Shown in pieces: positions 27,778 through 37,022 of a DNA stretch of 64,000 nucleotides (its first letter is position 1; the number at the start of each line of letters is the position of its first letter). Location: positions 104,920 through 168,919 of the forward strand of contig CAMZDG010000004.1 in assembly GCA_947305245.1 (NCBI GenBank). Reading direction: 5' to 3'. The notes beneath the pieces were generated by a model. That model made no database searches and had not been told where the DNA came from. It saw only the letters and a list, made by a program, of their open reading frames with translations. The translations under genes were made by a program, and so were the position numbers. Origin of the DNA: an uncultured Lachnospiraceae bacterium. GTDB lineage: Bacteria > Bacillota > Clostridia > Lachnospirales > Lachnospiraceae.

Positions 27778-28758
27778 ATGAAGCTTGGCAAAAAAGGCGG
27801 GATCGCCATTTTTACCCTTCTGGGCGTGATAGCGGCTGCGGTGGTCATCCTGCATCAGAACCTGGGGCCGGCAGCAGATCCGAAGGAAGAATTGATCAAG
27901 AAAATCCTCTCCTGCATGATCATTGCGGGAGCTTGTATCGGATTTGCCGTGTTTTATGACAAGGTGACCGGGCTCGCGGGAGAACTGTTCCAGAGCAGAC
28001 ACCTCATTTGGAAGCTTGCAAAGAATGATTTTAAGAAACGCTACGCGGGTTCCTATCTCGGAGCGATCTGGGCGATGGTTCAGCCGGTCGTCACGGTAGC
28101 GCTTTATTATGTTGTGTTTGAAGTGATCATGAATGGCGCGTCCCGTACCGAGGAGGCGCCCTTTGTGCTGTTTTTGACCGCGGGCCTGGTGCCCTGGTTC
28201 TTCTTCAGCGAGGCGCTGAACACGGGGACGAACGCCCTGCGGGAGTATGATTATCTTGTCAAGAAGGTTGTGTTTAAGATCAGCATCCTTCCCATCATCA
28301 AGATCATTGCGGCGACCTTTATCCATGCGTTCTTCGTCGTGGTGCTTCTTGTGATCGCTGCGATCTATAAGGTTTATCCGACCATTTACGTTCTTCAGAT
28401 CTTCTATTACAGTGCCTGCCTGTTCCTGTTAGTGCTGGCCATCTGTTATACCACCTGTTCCATCGTGGTATTTTTCAAGGATCTGTCCCAGATCATCAGC
28501 ATATTGCTCCAGATCGGCATGTGGGCGACCCCCATTCTCTGGGACATGACGCTCCTGCCCGAAAAATGGCAGAAATTCATAAAATTAAATCCCTTAGTAT
28601 ATATCATCAACGGATATCGCTGCGCCGTCTATAAGCAGGAATGGTTTTTCCAGGATTTCTTCTCGACGGTGTACTTTTGGATGTTCACTATTGTGACCTT
28701 TGGCATTGGCACGATCATTTTTAAACGCCTGAAGGTGCATTTCGCAGACGTTTTGTGA
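27778..28758 (+). CDS. Polysaccharide ABC exporter permease (Wzm/TagG-like)
   Basis: A 326-residue ABC-2 permease. About 80 extra N-terminal residues contain two helices (about 8-26 and 40-58), then the family start HLIWKLAKNDFKKRYAGSYLGAIWAMVQP and about six helices. It should form the channel that exports a completed lipid-linked polysaccharide. Its stop overlaps the GTG of the ATPase gene by four bases. The two-helix extension before the amphipathic LVWKLA-type segment is longer than in classical Wzm. Teichoic-acid export cannot be excluded from this gene alone. Confidence 0.88.
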   Translation: MKLGKKGGIAIFTLLGVIAAAVVILHQNLGPAADPKEELIKKILSCMIIAGACIGFAVFYDKVTGLAGELFQSRHLIWKLAKNDFKKRYAGSYLGAIWAMVQPVVTVALYYVVFEVIMNGASRTEEAPFVLFLTAGLVPWFFFSEALNTGTNALREYDYLVKKVVFKISILPIIKIIAATFIHAFFVVVLLVIAAIYKVYPTIYVLQIFYYSACLFLLVLAICYTTCSIVVFFKDLSQIISILLQIGMWATPILWDMTLLPEKWQKFIKLNPLVYIINGYRCAVYKQEWFFQDFFSTVYFWMFTIVTFGIGTIIFKRLKVHFADVL

Positions 28759-30110
28759 TTGAAAATCTGGGCGTTTCGCATTCTAGTAAAGGACAGAGCA
28801 GTTGTATGCAAATGGATGAGGAAGAAAAGAAAAACAGCATAGGGGAAGGGTTGGCGATCCAGGTCAAGGACGTCGTCAAGGTCTATAAGCTCTATGACAA
28901 GATGCGTGACCGCGTGAAGGATGCCTTTGGCCTTGGGAAGGGGACGCATAAGCTCCATTATGCCCTAAACGGCATCAACATGGACATCAGACGCGGAGAG
29001 ACCGTGGGCATCATCGGTACCAACGGCTCCGGAAAATCCACCATCCTAAAGATCATCACCGGCGTGCTCCATCCCACCTCCGGAGAGGTGATCGTGGACG
29101 GCAGGATCTCTGCGCTCCTTGAGCTCGGCGCGGGCTTCAATCCGGAGTACAGCGGCGTGGAGAACGTTTATCTAAACGGCACGATGATGGGCTTTTCGGA
29201 GAAGGAGATCGACGCAAAGCTCCCCGCCATATTGGAGTTTGCGGACATCGGAGATTATGTGTATCAGCCCGTGAAGACCTATTCCAGCGGCATGTTCGTG
29301 CGACTTGCCTTCGCGGTCGCCATCAATATCGAGCCGGAGATCCTGATCGTGGACGAGGCGCTCTCCGTGGGCGACGTGTTCTTCCAGGCGAAGTGTTATC
29401 ATAAGTTTGAAGAATTTAAGGAGATGGGAAAGACCATCGTCTTTGTCAGCCATGACCTGAACAGCATTGCGAAATACTGTGACAGAGTCTTTCTCCTCAA
29501 TAAGGGAACGCTCCTCGGCGTGGGCGGCCCGAAGGAGATGATCGATGCCTATAAGCAGGTTCTGGTGGGACAGTATAAGGCGTCCGGCTCCAAGGGGACG
29601 ACGGAGGAGGAACTGGACGAGGCCTTTGCAAACCTGGAGGGAAGGAATCCCAAGGCGCTGGAGTACGGCGACGGCAGGGCCATGATCGAAGCGTATTACG
29701 TGACGGATGAGAACGGGACGCGTACCAATGCCCTGATCAAGGGAACCCGGTTTACGATGCACATGCGGGTGAGCTTTCGCGCGGACCTTCCCGCCCCGAT
29801 CTTTGCCTTCAGCATAAAGAATGTGCAGGGGACGGAGATCACCGGGACCAACACCATGCTGGAAAAGGCCTTTCTGGAAGGCGTGAGGGCCGGGCAGACA
29901 AAGGAGATCACCTTCACGCAGAACATGGACCTGCAGGGAGGAGAGTATCTCATTTCCCTGGGCGTGACGGGCTATGAGGGAGACAGCTTTCAGGTGTACC
30001 ACAGGCTGTATGACGTGCTGAACGTCACGGTGGTGTCAGACAAGAATTCCGTGGGATTCTATGACATGAATTCCAAGGTGACCGTGAAGGACGCACAGCA
30101 AACGAATTGA
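28755..30110 (+). CDS. Polysaccharide ABC exporter ATPase with C-terminal glycan-binding-type domain (Wzt-like)
   Basis: A 451-residue ATPase. Walker A GTNGSGKST lies near residue 88, the signature is YSSGM, Walker B is ILIVDEALSVGD, and the H-loop is FVSHD. Residues about 310-445 form a beta-rich extension (MIEAYYVTDENG to DVLNVTVVSDKN) like the Wzt carbohydrate-binding domain, which reads the modified end of the O-antigen chain. The start is uncertain: GTG 28755 overlaps the permease stop but lacks a ribosome site; ATG 28806 with AAAGGA farther upstream is possible. The next gene may make the end group this domain would bind. Confidence 0.88.
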   Translation: MIENLGVSHSSKGQSSCMQMDEEEKKNSIGEGLAIQVKDVVKVYKLYDKMRDRVKDAFGLGKGTHKLHYALNGINMDIRRGETVGIIGTNGSGKSTILKIITGVLHPTSGEVIVDGRISALLELGAGFNPEYSGVENVYLNGTMMGFSEKEIDAKLPAILEFADIGDYVYQPVKTYSSGMFVRLAFAVAINIEPEILIVDEALSVGDVFFQAKCYHKFEEFKEMGKTIVFVSHDLNSIAKYCDRVFLLNKGTLLGVGGPKEMIDAYKQVLVGQYKASGSKGTTEEELDEAFANLEGRNPKALEYGDGRAMIEAYYVTDENGTRTNALIKGTRFTMHMRVSFRADLPAPIFAFSIKNVQGTEITGTNTMLEKAFLEGVRAGQTKEITFTQNMDLQGGEYLISLGVTGYEGDSFQVYHRLYDVLNVTVVSDKNSVGFYDMNSKVTVKDAQQTN

Positions 30111-30119
30111 GGTTGAGAC

Positions 30120-32294
30120 ATGGTGCAGCAAGAGTCGGGGGGAAAGCCCGAAAACCAGAAAAAAGAATCAAATATGACCATCGGGAAGGTGACCTTGGAT
30201 CTGTCGAGGTATCCCGGGGAGGATTTCTACAGTGACGGCGCCGTGGAGGAAGAGCTCCTAAAGATTGCCAGGGATCTTTCTCCCGTGGAATATGGGAAGG
30301 TGATCGACGAGAAGAAAAGCTGGCCGGTGCTTTATCATTTTTCTAAACAGCGCGAGAACATCGTGGATTGGATCCCGCTGACGAAGAAGGATAAGGTGCT
30401 GGAGGTCGGGAGCGGGTGCGGCGCCATCACCGGGGCGCTGGCGAGGAAGGCCGGGAGCGTGACCTGCGTGGACCTTTCGAAGAGGCGGAGCCAGATCAAT
30501 GCATGGCGGAACGGGGACAATGAGAACGTGACCATTCACGTCGGCAACTTTCAGGACATTGAGCCGGATCTGGTGCAGGATTATGATCTGATCTGCCTGA
30601 TCGGCGTGTTCGAATATGGGATCAGTTATATCGGGGGAGAGTCTCCCTTTGAAGATTTCCTTAGGATCTTGAAGGCGCACCTGAAGCCTGGCGGACGGAT
30701 CGTCATCGCCATTGAGAACCGGCTGGGGCTGAAATACTTTGCCGGCTGTCAGGAGGATCATCTCGGCACCTATTATTCCGGGATCGCCAATTATCCGAAC
30801 GGCGGCGGTGTGAGGACCTTTAGCAGGCCTGCGCTCGAGAAAATGTTCCGAAGCTGCGGGCTTAAGGAGTTCCATTTTTATTATCCCTATCCCGATTATA
30901 AATTTATGACGACCCTGTATAGTGACGAGCGTCTGCCGAAGAAGGGAGAGCTCTCCAATAATCTTCGCAATTTCGACCGGGACAGGATCCTTCTGTTTGA
31001 TGAGAAAAATGCGTACGACGGCATATTGGACGACGGCCTGTTCCCCGTATTTTCCAATTCCTATCTTGTGGTCTTAGGGCCCGGGTATCAGACGGAGTAT
31101 GCGAGATATTCCAACGACAGGGCGCCGCAGTTCCAGATCTGTACGAAGATCGAGAAGGCGGCGGAAAAGACGGGAGCGGACGAGGCGGCAACAGACAAGA
31201 CGGCGGCGGACGAAAAAGAGGCAAGGAAAATCGTTCGAAAGCTGCCGCTTAGCGAAGAGGCAAAGGATCACGTCAGTGGTCTTTTCGAGGCGCAGGAAAA
31301 GCTGAAGGAACGGTATGCCGGCGGCGAGCTTCTCATCAATCGCTGCCAGCTGAAAGAGGGAGAAGACGGTCTGCCCTGCGCGGAATTTGAGTTCGTGAAG
31401 GGCGTTACGCTCGCGGAGCTGATGGACATTGCCATCGCCAAGGAGGATCCGGAGGAATTTCGAAAGCTGTTCCGGGAGTACCTTCGGAGGATCGGATACA
31501 ATGAGGAAAGTCCCGTGGCAGATTATGATCTAGTCTTTTCCAACATATTGGTGGACGGCGATACGTGGACTTTGATCGATTATGAATGGACCTTCGGGAA
31601 GACCGTGGAGACAAGGGAGCTGGCGTTTCGCGCCGTTCTTTGCTATCTGCTGGAGGATGAATCGCGCCAGGAAAAGCTGGACCTCGACTGGATCTTGGAG
31701 GAGCTGGGAGTGGCGCCGGAGGAAGCGCAGGCCTATCGGGAACAGGAGGAAGAGTTCCAAAGATATGTCACGGGTCAGAGGCTTTCCCTGCCGCAGCTGC
31801 GGGAGCTGATCGGAAAGAAGGTCATCCGTCCCTGGAAGATGATAAGAGAATTCCAGGATGCCGAGAAGATCTATCAGGTGCAGGTTTATGAGGACAGGGG
31901 AGACGGATATTCCGAGGATCGTTCCTATTTCGTGAAGGACGCCTATCAGACGGAGAAAGAGCTGGAGCTGGAACTGAAGGTGGACGGGGACGTAAACCTC
32001 CTTCGGATCGATCCGCTGATGGATGCCTGCATGGTGAAGGTCGTGGAGATGACCTTAAACGGGGAGAGGATCCCGCTGGAGAATAAGAAGCTCCTCAAGG
32101 TAAATGGCAGGAGCACGGGAGGGGCAAACCCGACCATCGTGTTTGCCACGGAGGATCCAAATCTGGGGATCGATCTGAGCCGCCTAAGCAGAGACAGGGA
32201 GAATCTCCTGTATGCAAAGCTTGAAGTGACCAGGATTCCAAAGAATGCTGCCGAGGACCTGCTTGGGGCGCTGGCCCGGCACGTTCGATTTTAA
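30120..32294 (+). CDS. Methyltransferase plus kinase-like protein, WbdD-like chain terminator candidate
   Basis: A 724-residue cytoplasmic protein. Residues 60-270 are a class I SAM methyltransferase (VLEVGSGCGAITGAL near 91-105, acidic TCVDLS, LKPGGRIVIAIEN). Residues about 340-540 look like a small-molecule or protein kinase: an N-lobe with KIVRKLPLSEEA, EFEFVKGVTLAELM as hinge, a catalytic-loop-like DLVFSN (about 471-476) and IDYEW as the DFG-like metal site. The C-terminal 180 residues are beta-rich and unassigned. The domain order and position after Wzm/Wzt recall E. coli WbdD, which phosphorylates and methylates the glycan end to set chain length. Function is inferred from domains and context only. 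GAGG precedes the ATG. Confidence 0.75.
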   Translation: MVQQESGGKPENQKKESNMTIGKVTLDLSRYPGEDFYSDGAVEEELLKIARDLSPVEYGKVIDEKKSWPVLYHFSKQRENIVDWIPLTKKDKVLEVGSGCGAITGALARKAGSVTCVDLSKRRSQINAWRNGDNENVTIHVGNFQDIEPDLVQDYDLICLIGVFEYGISYIGGESPFEDFLRILKAHLKPGGRIVIAIENRLGLKYFAGCQEDHLGTYYSGIANYPNGGGVRTFSRPALEKMFRSCGLKEFHFYYPYPDYKFMTTLYSDERLPKKGELSNNLRNFDRDRILLFDEKNAYDGILDDGLFPVFSNSYLVVLGPGYQTEYARYSNDRAPQFQICTKIEKAAEKTGADEAATDKTAADEKEARKIVRKLPLSEEAKDHVSGLFEAQEKLKERYAGGELLINRCQLKEGEDGLPCAEFEFVKGVTLAELMDIAIAKEDPEEFRKLFREYLRRIGYNEESPVADYDLVFSNILVDGDTWTLIDYEWTFGKTVETRELAFRAVLCYLLEDESRQEKLDLDWILEELGVAPEEAQAYREQEEEFQRYVTGQRLSLPQLRELIGKKVIRPWKMIREFQDAEKIYQVQVYEDRGDGYSEDRSYFVKDAYQTEKELELELKVDGDVNLLRIDPLMDACMVKVVEMTLNGERIPLENKKLLKVNGRSTGGANPTIVFATEDPNLGIDLSRLSRDRENLLYAKLEVTRIPKNAAEDLLGALARHVRF

Positions 32295-32323
32295 TGTGGG
32301 GTTAGGAGGTTTAGAAGGTATCA

Positions 32324-34261
32324 TTGGGGATGAAACAAGTGATCAGGAAATTGGCGGAGACGCCGGAGAGGCTTCAGTATCAGACCTTGCGAAATGCAAA
32401 GCGCGGAAGCTATGACACCTGGCTCTTGCAGCAGGAGCACGCGCAAAAGATGCGGGAGGAGCTGGAGGCATTGGATGGCGAAGATCACATGTCGGAGGGC
32501 TATTTTGGGGAACAGCCGATCCGGGCCATTCAGATTTATTTTTTAAGACATGAGGAGACAAGGATCCTCTACGGGGATGAGGACGTGCTGACGGAGAAGG
32601 GTCCGTCAAGCCCGTGGTTTCGGCCGGATTGGTCGCCGGAGCTATTGGAGAGCTGCTTTTATCTCGGCAGCGTCATCGCAGTCCACAAGGAGTTGCTGGC
32701 GGAAGTGATCCCGGACTGGATGGAGAAAATGGGCGATTTCGTGTACTATCCGGAGGATGACGAGGAGACGCTCAATCCGGAATTTTGGGAGAAGCGCAAG
32801 AAAAAAGCCAAAGCGGTGATATTTCTCAATGAGAAGCCGTCGGAGGAATATCGAAAGCTGATCTTCCTGCTCTGCGAAAAGGCAGGAGGGTGGAACAGGG
32901 GATGCAAGGCGATCGCCCATCTGCCCGGGATTTTGCATCACTGCGAGAAGGAAGAACACCTGCTTGCGTTCTCGAGCCCGGACTGGGGCTATCACAGGCA
33001 GAGAGAGATAGCAGGGGAGGCGCCCCTGCTCTCCGTGATCATACCCTCCAAGGACAATCCGGAGCTTTTGGAACACTGCATTGCGTCTCTTCGAGAGGCG
33101 GCAAAGGGTGCCTGGGAGGGCGGGGCGAACCTTCCGCTCGAGGTGATCGTCGTGGACAACGGCAGCAGCGAGGAGCATCGACGGAGCATCGCGGAAATAC
33201 CGGGGATCCAGTATTTTTGGGAGCCCATGCCCTTTCATTTTTCCAAGATGTGTAATCTCGGCGCCGCCAAGGCGAAGGGAAAGCTCCTCCTTTTCTTAAA
33301 TGACGACGTGGAGCTCCTTTCGGAAAGCCGTCTTGGGGAGCTGGCACGCCTCGCGGGAAGGCAGGGCGTTGGAAGCGTAGGCATCAAGCTGTATTATCCA
33401 AACGGAAAGAAGATTCAGCACGCCGGCATCACGAACCTTCCCATGGGTCCGGTGCATAAGCTCCAGTTCCTGGAGGATACGGAGGTTTATTACTTTGGCA
33501 TGAACCGCGGAAAGCGGAACGTGCTGGCCGTGACGGCCGCGTGCGTCATGCTTGAGGCAGAGAAATTCCGGGAGGCAGGCGGCTTTGATGAAACGCTGCA
33601 GGTGGCCTTTAATGACGTGGCGCTGGGATTTCGCTTATGGCAGCTGGGGCTACGCAATGTATGCGACTGCGACGCGTTCGCATATCATCATGAATCCTTG
33701 ACGCGCGGAAGCGATGAAGGAGAACTGCAACTGGAAAGGCTTGGCGCGGAGAGGGAGCGCCTGCGGGAGATGTTCCCGGACCTGGAGAGAAAGGATCCTT
33801 ATTATTCCGTGTATCTTGGACGGCAGGGGCTGGATACCAGGGTGCGGCCTGCGTATGAAACCGCGAAGAATGGCTGTCAGAACGCATCCCTCCGAAAGAC
33901 GGAGGATCTGGAAGCATTCCGCGAGGATCCGTGCCTTTTGATGCGCGTGGAGGACATTTATGGCGGAGAGCTCTTTGGATATGCCGTGGTGCTCGGGGAT
34001 GACAATGCCTGCTATCAGTTCCGGCTGATTTTAGAGAGTGAGGCCGGCGAGAGGTATGACACGACGCTGTATCCCCAGTATCGGCCGGATCTCGAGGAGA
34101 ACATGCCGGATCAGAGGCATGTGGCGCTTTGCGGCTTTTGGGTGAACCTGGCGAAGGGGAGCCTTGCGCCGGGAAAATATCGCCTGGGGTGTCTCGCGGA
34201 CAGGAAAATTGGAAATCAAAAGCTGCTTTCTTGGAGTAATCGCAGTCTTTGGGTGAAATAA
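32324..34261 (+). CDS. Glycosyltransferase family 2, large, with reduced N-terminal GT domain
   Basis: A 645-residue cytoplasmic protein. The first 220 residues keep only the back half of a GT-A domain (ILYGDEDVLTEKG, PWFRPDWSPELL); no nucleotide-binding front half is visible, so this part is probably inactive. A complete GT2 domain follows (about 232-480): LSVIIPSKDN, VVDNGSS, FLNDDVELL and FDETLQVAFNDVALGFRLW. The last 100 residues are beta-rich. The family occurs in rhamnan and O-antigen loci. GAAGG favours the TTG at 32324; ATG 32330 is the alternative. Confidence 0.8.
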   Translation: MGMKQVIRKLAETPERLQYQTLRNAKRGSYDTWLLQQEHAQKMREELEALDGEDHMSEGYFGEQPIRAIQIYFLRHEETRILYGDEDVLTEKGPSSPWFRPDWSPELLESCFYLGSVIAVHKELLAEVIPDWMEKMGDFVYYPEDDEETLNPEFWEKRKKKAKAVIFLNEKPSEEYRKLIFLLCEKAGGWNRGCKAIAHLPGILHHCEKEEHLLAFSSPDWGYHRQREIAGEAPLLSVIIPSKDNPELLEHCIASLREAAKGAWEGGANLPLEVIVVDNGSSEEHRRSIAEIPGIQYFWEPMPFHFSKMCNLGAAKAKGKLLLFLNDDVELLSESRLGELARLAGRQGVGSVGIKLYYPNGKKIQHAGITNLPMGPVHKLQFLEDTEVYYFGMNRGKRNVLAVTAACVMLEAEKFREAGGFDETLQVAFNDVALGFRLWQLGLRNVCDCDAFAYHHESLTRGSDEGELQLERLGAERERLREMFPDLERKDPYYSVYLGRQGLDTRVRPAYETAKNGCQNASLRKTEDLEAFREDPCLLMRVEDIYGGELFGYAVVLGDDNACYQFRLILESEAGERYDTTLYPQYRPDLEENMPDQRHVALCGFWVNLAKGSLAPGKYRLGCLADRKIGNQKLLSWSNRSLWVK

Positions 34262-34276
34262 AGGTAGGAAGACAAG

Positions 34277-36364
34277 ATGTCTGAAATGGATTATAAGGAA
34301 TTATATGAGCGGGAGCACGTCAAATGTGCCGACCTGGCCAGCCGGATCGCAGACCTCGAGGGAAAGAACGAGGAGCTGGAGTGGAAGCTGAACCGGATCA
34401 AAACGAATCCCCTCTGGAAGATGACTGGTCCCATGCGAAAGGGAATGCACTGGGCCATCCGCCAAAGGGACAGGCTGAAAAACTGCGGCGGCGCGCGGGG
34501 TGTAATTCACAAGATCGGTTATAAAAAGCGGGAGCGCCTTGCGATGAAGCAGTTTGGGACTGCCAGCTTTCCGGATGAGGAACAGGCAAGGCGGGAGCGG
34601 GAGACGGTTTTCCCACGCATGGTGAAGATCAGCATTCTCGTGCCCCTGTATAACACGCCGAAGGAGTATCTCACGGAGATGATCGATTCCGTGATGCGCC
34701 AGACCTATGAAAACTGGGAGCTTTGCCTGGCGGACGGCTCGGACAGTGCGCATTCCTACGTGGGAGAAACCTGTGCGGAGTACGTGGCAAAGGCGCAGGG
34801 AAAGATCGTCTATCGGAAGCTCGAGAAAAACATGGGGATCGCGGGAAATACCAACGCCTGCCTGACCTTTGCGACGGGGGAGTATATCGGGCTTTTCGAT
34901 CATGACGACGTGCTGCACCCCTCCGTATTGTATGAATATTGCAAGGCCATTAATGAGCAGGGAGCGGATTATCTCTACTGTGATGAGACAACCTTTAAGG
35001 GCAATGACATTAACCACATGCTCACCATGCATTTCAAGCCGGATTATGCGCCGGACAATCTGCGCGCGAATAATTATATTTGTCACTTTAGCGTCTTTTC
35101 GAGAGAGCTTCTGGACGGGACAGAGTTGTTCCGGCCGAAGTTTGACGGCAGCCAGGATCATGACATGATCCTGCGCCTGACGGACAATGCGAAGAAGATC
35201 GTGCACGTGCCGAGGCTGATGTATTATTGGAGAAGTCATGCGGGGAGCGTGGCCTCCGGGATCGAGGCGAAGCCGTACGCCGTTGCGGCCGCGAAGGGAG
35301 CCGTGAGCGAGCATCTTAGAAAGCATGGGTTCGATCATTTCCAGATCACATCCACCAAAGCGTTCGAGACCATTTTCCGGATCCGATATCAGATCCTCGG
35401 GGATCCAAAGATCAGCATTGTCATACCGAATAAGGATCACCTGGGGGACCTGCAGCGCTGCGTGGAAAGCATTTTGGAAAAGTCCACGTATGACAATTTT
35501 GAGATCATCATCGTGGAGAATAACAGCGAGACGGAGGAGATCAAGAAATACTATTCGAAGCTGCTGGGGTATGATTATGAGACGGCCCTGGCTGGCCAGG
35601 ATGCGAAGGCGATGCTGTTTTCCGGTGGGGAGGGCAGCCAGCTTTCCGAAGCAGACGGAGGCATGTTGATTTCCGGAGCGGAGGGAGTAGCGCCCGGCAG
35701 GATCAAGCTGGTCACCTATCAGGGAGCATTTAATTACTCGGCGGTGAACAATCTTGGTGTCTCCTTTGCGGACGGAGAGTATGTCGTGCTCCTCAACAAT
35801 GACACGCAGGTCATCACCGTGAACTGGCTCGAGGAGCTTCTCATGTATGCGCAGCGGGAGGACGTGGGCGCCGTGGGAGCAAAGCTCTATTATGCGGACC
35901 ACACCATTCAGCACGCGGGCGTGATTCTTGCGCTCGGGGCGCACAGGACGGCGGGACACTGTCATTATAAGCAGTCCAGGGAAAACCTGGGTTACATGGG
36001 GAGGCTTTGCTACGCGCAGAATTTCAGCGCCGTCACGGGAGCATGCCTGATGGTGAAGAAAGCTTTATATGACGAGGTGGGAGGCCTGGACGAGGGCTTT
36101 GCCATTTCCCTGAATGACGTGGACTTTTGCCTAAAGCTCCGGGAGAAGGGGCTTCTCAACGTATTTACGCCGTTTGCGGAGCTCTATCACTTTGAGTCGA
36201 TCTCCCGAGGGCTTGACGATCAGGGAGAAAAGGCGCAGCGTTATAACAGGGAATCCGAGAAATTCCGCGAAAAGTGGAAGACCGTACTGGAGGCCGGAGA
36301 TCCCTATTACAATCCCAATTTCTCTCTGGACAGGAGCGATTTTTCGCTGAAGGTCAATGATTGA
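34277..36364 (+). CDS. Bifunctional glycosyltransferase with two GT2 domains
   Basis: A 695-residue protein. Residues 1-45 form a coiled coil (KCADLASRIADLEGKNEELEW). GT2 domain A (about 118-335) has SILVPLYNTP, FDHDDVL and CDETTF; domain B (about 378-650) has SIVIPNKDH, VENNS, LNNDTQV and LNDVDFCLKLRE. Two active sites in one chain suggest it adds alternating linkages, as in rhamnan synthases. The acceptor is unknown. The final 11 codons and stop belong to a 36-base repeat that continues downstream. It is the last gene before the terminator at 36498. Confidence 0.85.
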   Translation: MSEMDYKELYEREHVKCADLASRIADLEGKNEELEWKLNRIKTNPLWKMTGPMRKGMHWAIRQRDRLKNCGGARGVIHKIGYKKRERLAMKQFGTASFPDEEQARRERETVFPRMVKISILVPLYNTPKEYLTEMIDSVMRQTYENWELCLADGSDSAHSYVGETCAEYVAKAQGKIVYRKLEKNMGIAGNTNACLTFATGEYIGLFDHDDVLHPSVLYEYCKAINEQGADYLYCDETTFKGNDINHMLTMHFKPDYAPDNLRANNYICHFSVFSRELLDGTELFRPKFDGSQDHDMILRLTDNAKKIVHVPRLMYYWRSHAGSVASGIEAKPYAVAAAKGAVSEHLRKHGFDHFQITSTKAFETIFRIRYQILGDPKISIVIPNKDHLGDLQRCVESILEKSTYDNFEIIIVENNSETEEIKKYYSKLLGYDYETALAGQDAKAMLFSGGEGSQLSEADGGMLISGAEGVAPGRIKLVTYQGAFNYSAVNNLGVSFADGEYVVLLNNDTQVITVNWLEELLMYAQREDVGAVGAKLYYADHTIQHAGVILALGAHRTAGHCHYKQSRENLGYMGRLCYAQNFSAVTGACLMVKKALYDEVGGLDEGFAISLNDVDFCLKLREKGLLNVFTPFAELYHFESISRGLDDQGEKAQRYNRESEKFREKWKTVLEAGDPYYNPNFSLDRSDFSLKVND

Positions 36365-36472
36365 GAAAACGGAGAATTCCCGCGGAAGATCAATGATTGA
36401 GAGATCGGTGACTTTCCACTGAAGATCAATGATTGAGAGATCGGTGACTTTCCATGGAAGAAATCCAATTGA
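36329..36472 (+). repeat. Four in-frame 36-base repeats, each ending in TGA
   Basis: Units 36329-36364, 36365-36400, 36401-36436 and 36437-36472. The first codes for the GT C-terminus (DRSDFSLKVND, stop). Reading on in the same frame gives ENGEFPRKIND, stop; EIGDFPLKIND, stop; EIGDFPWKKSN, stop. Acidic, Phe and Lys positions are kept in all four. Confidence 0.93.
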
Positions 36473-36497
36473 CAGCTTTATGAAACCGAATCATAAG

Positions 36498-36535
36498 AAC
36501 ACCTCCAAAGCCATGTGCATTGGAGGTGTTTTTTT
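36498..36535 (+). terminator. Rho-independent terminator after the GT operon
   Basis: A perfect stem AACACCTCCA / TGGAGGTGTT (36498-36507 with 36521-36530), extended by one A-T pair, is followed by a seven-T run to 36535. Confidence 0.93.
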
Positions 36536-36552
36536 AGAAAGTTGTCGATCAC

Positions 36553-36838
36553 TTGTCCCTTTCAGCCGTCCGGCTCGCCTGCGGAAGGGACAATTTCTTG
36601 ATTCCATCCCTGTTTTGTCCCTTTCAGCCGTCCGGCTCGCCTGCGGAAGGGACAATTTCTCAATTCCATCTCTGTTTTGTCCCTTTCAGCCTTCCGGTTC
36701 GCCTTCGGAAGGGACAATTTCTCGATTCCATCCCTGTTTTGTCCCTCTCAGCCAACCGGGTCTCCTGTGGAAGGGACAATTTCTCAATTCCATCTCTGTT
36801 TTGTCCCTCTCAGCCGTCCGGCTCGCCTGCGGAGGAGC
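36553..36838. repeat. 62-base tandem repeat, five copies, each with a hairpin
   Basis: Units start at 36553, 36615, 36677, 36739 and 36801, an exact 62-base period. Each begins TTGTCCCT and contains the inverted arm AAGGGACAA about 30 bases on. The last unit breaks off before that arm. The spacing holds without insertion or deletion while bases vary, mainly in the loop. 62 is not a multiple of three, and all three plus-strand frames stay largely open, so apparent ORFs here are artefacts. Confidence 0.95.
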
Positions 36839-36984
36839 TTTGGGAAGATGAATCAGTCGCTAATGATGAAGGGCCTACTACAAAAGATAATGAGAATGCA
36901 CGCCATATTGAATTTAAGACAATACATATATTTGAAAATAAATCGAGTAATTTGGGACAGCAATGTACAAATGAAGTATTTAAG
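36839..36984. other. AT-rich intergenic stretch without a supported gene
   Basis: This stretch is clearly richer in A and T than the flanking genes. Two plus-strand frames are open from the repeats through it and into the following terminator, but neither has a ribosome site tied to a start nor recognisable protein features. It could be the remnant of a gene or the body of a small transcript ending at the terminator. I see no function. Confidence 0.4.
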
Positions 36985-37022
36985 AAAAGACAGTCCGCTC
37001 AGGGCTGTCTTTTATCGTTTTT
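36985..37022 (+). terminator. Rho-independent terminator upstream of the first phosphohexomutase
   Basis: Stem AAAAGACAG (36985-36993) with CTGTCTTTT (37005-37013), plus inner C-G pairs, followed by a T-rich stretch (37018-37022). The A-run before and T-run after make it possibly bidirectional. Confidence 0.8.

Noticed and set aside
34301..35965. A 554-codon open frame on the minus strand
   Set aside because: It lies wholly antisense to the two-domain GT gene, has no recognisable motif and no ribosome site; long antisense frames are common here from codon bias.
36329..36838. Possible CRISPR array
   Set aside because: The 36-base and 62-base units are repeated head to tail without unique spacers, and no cas genes are present.
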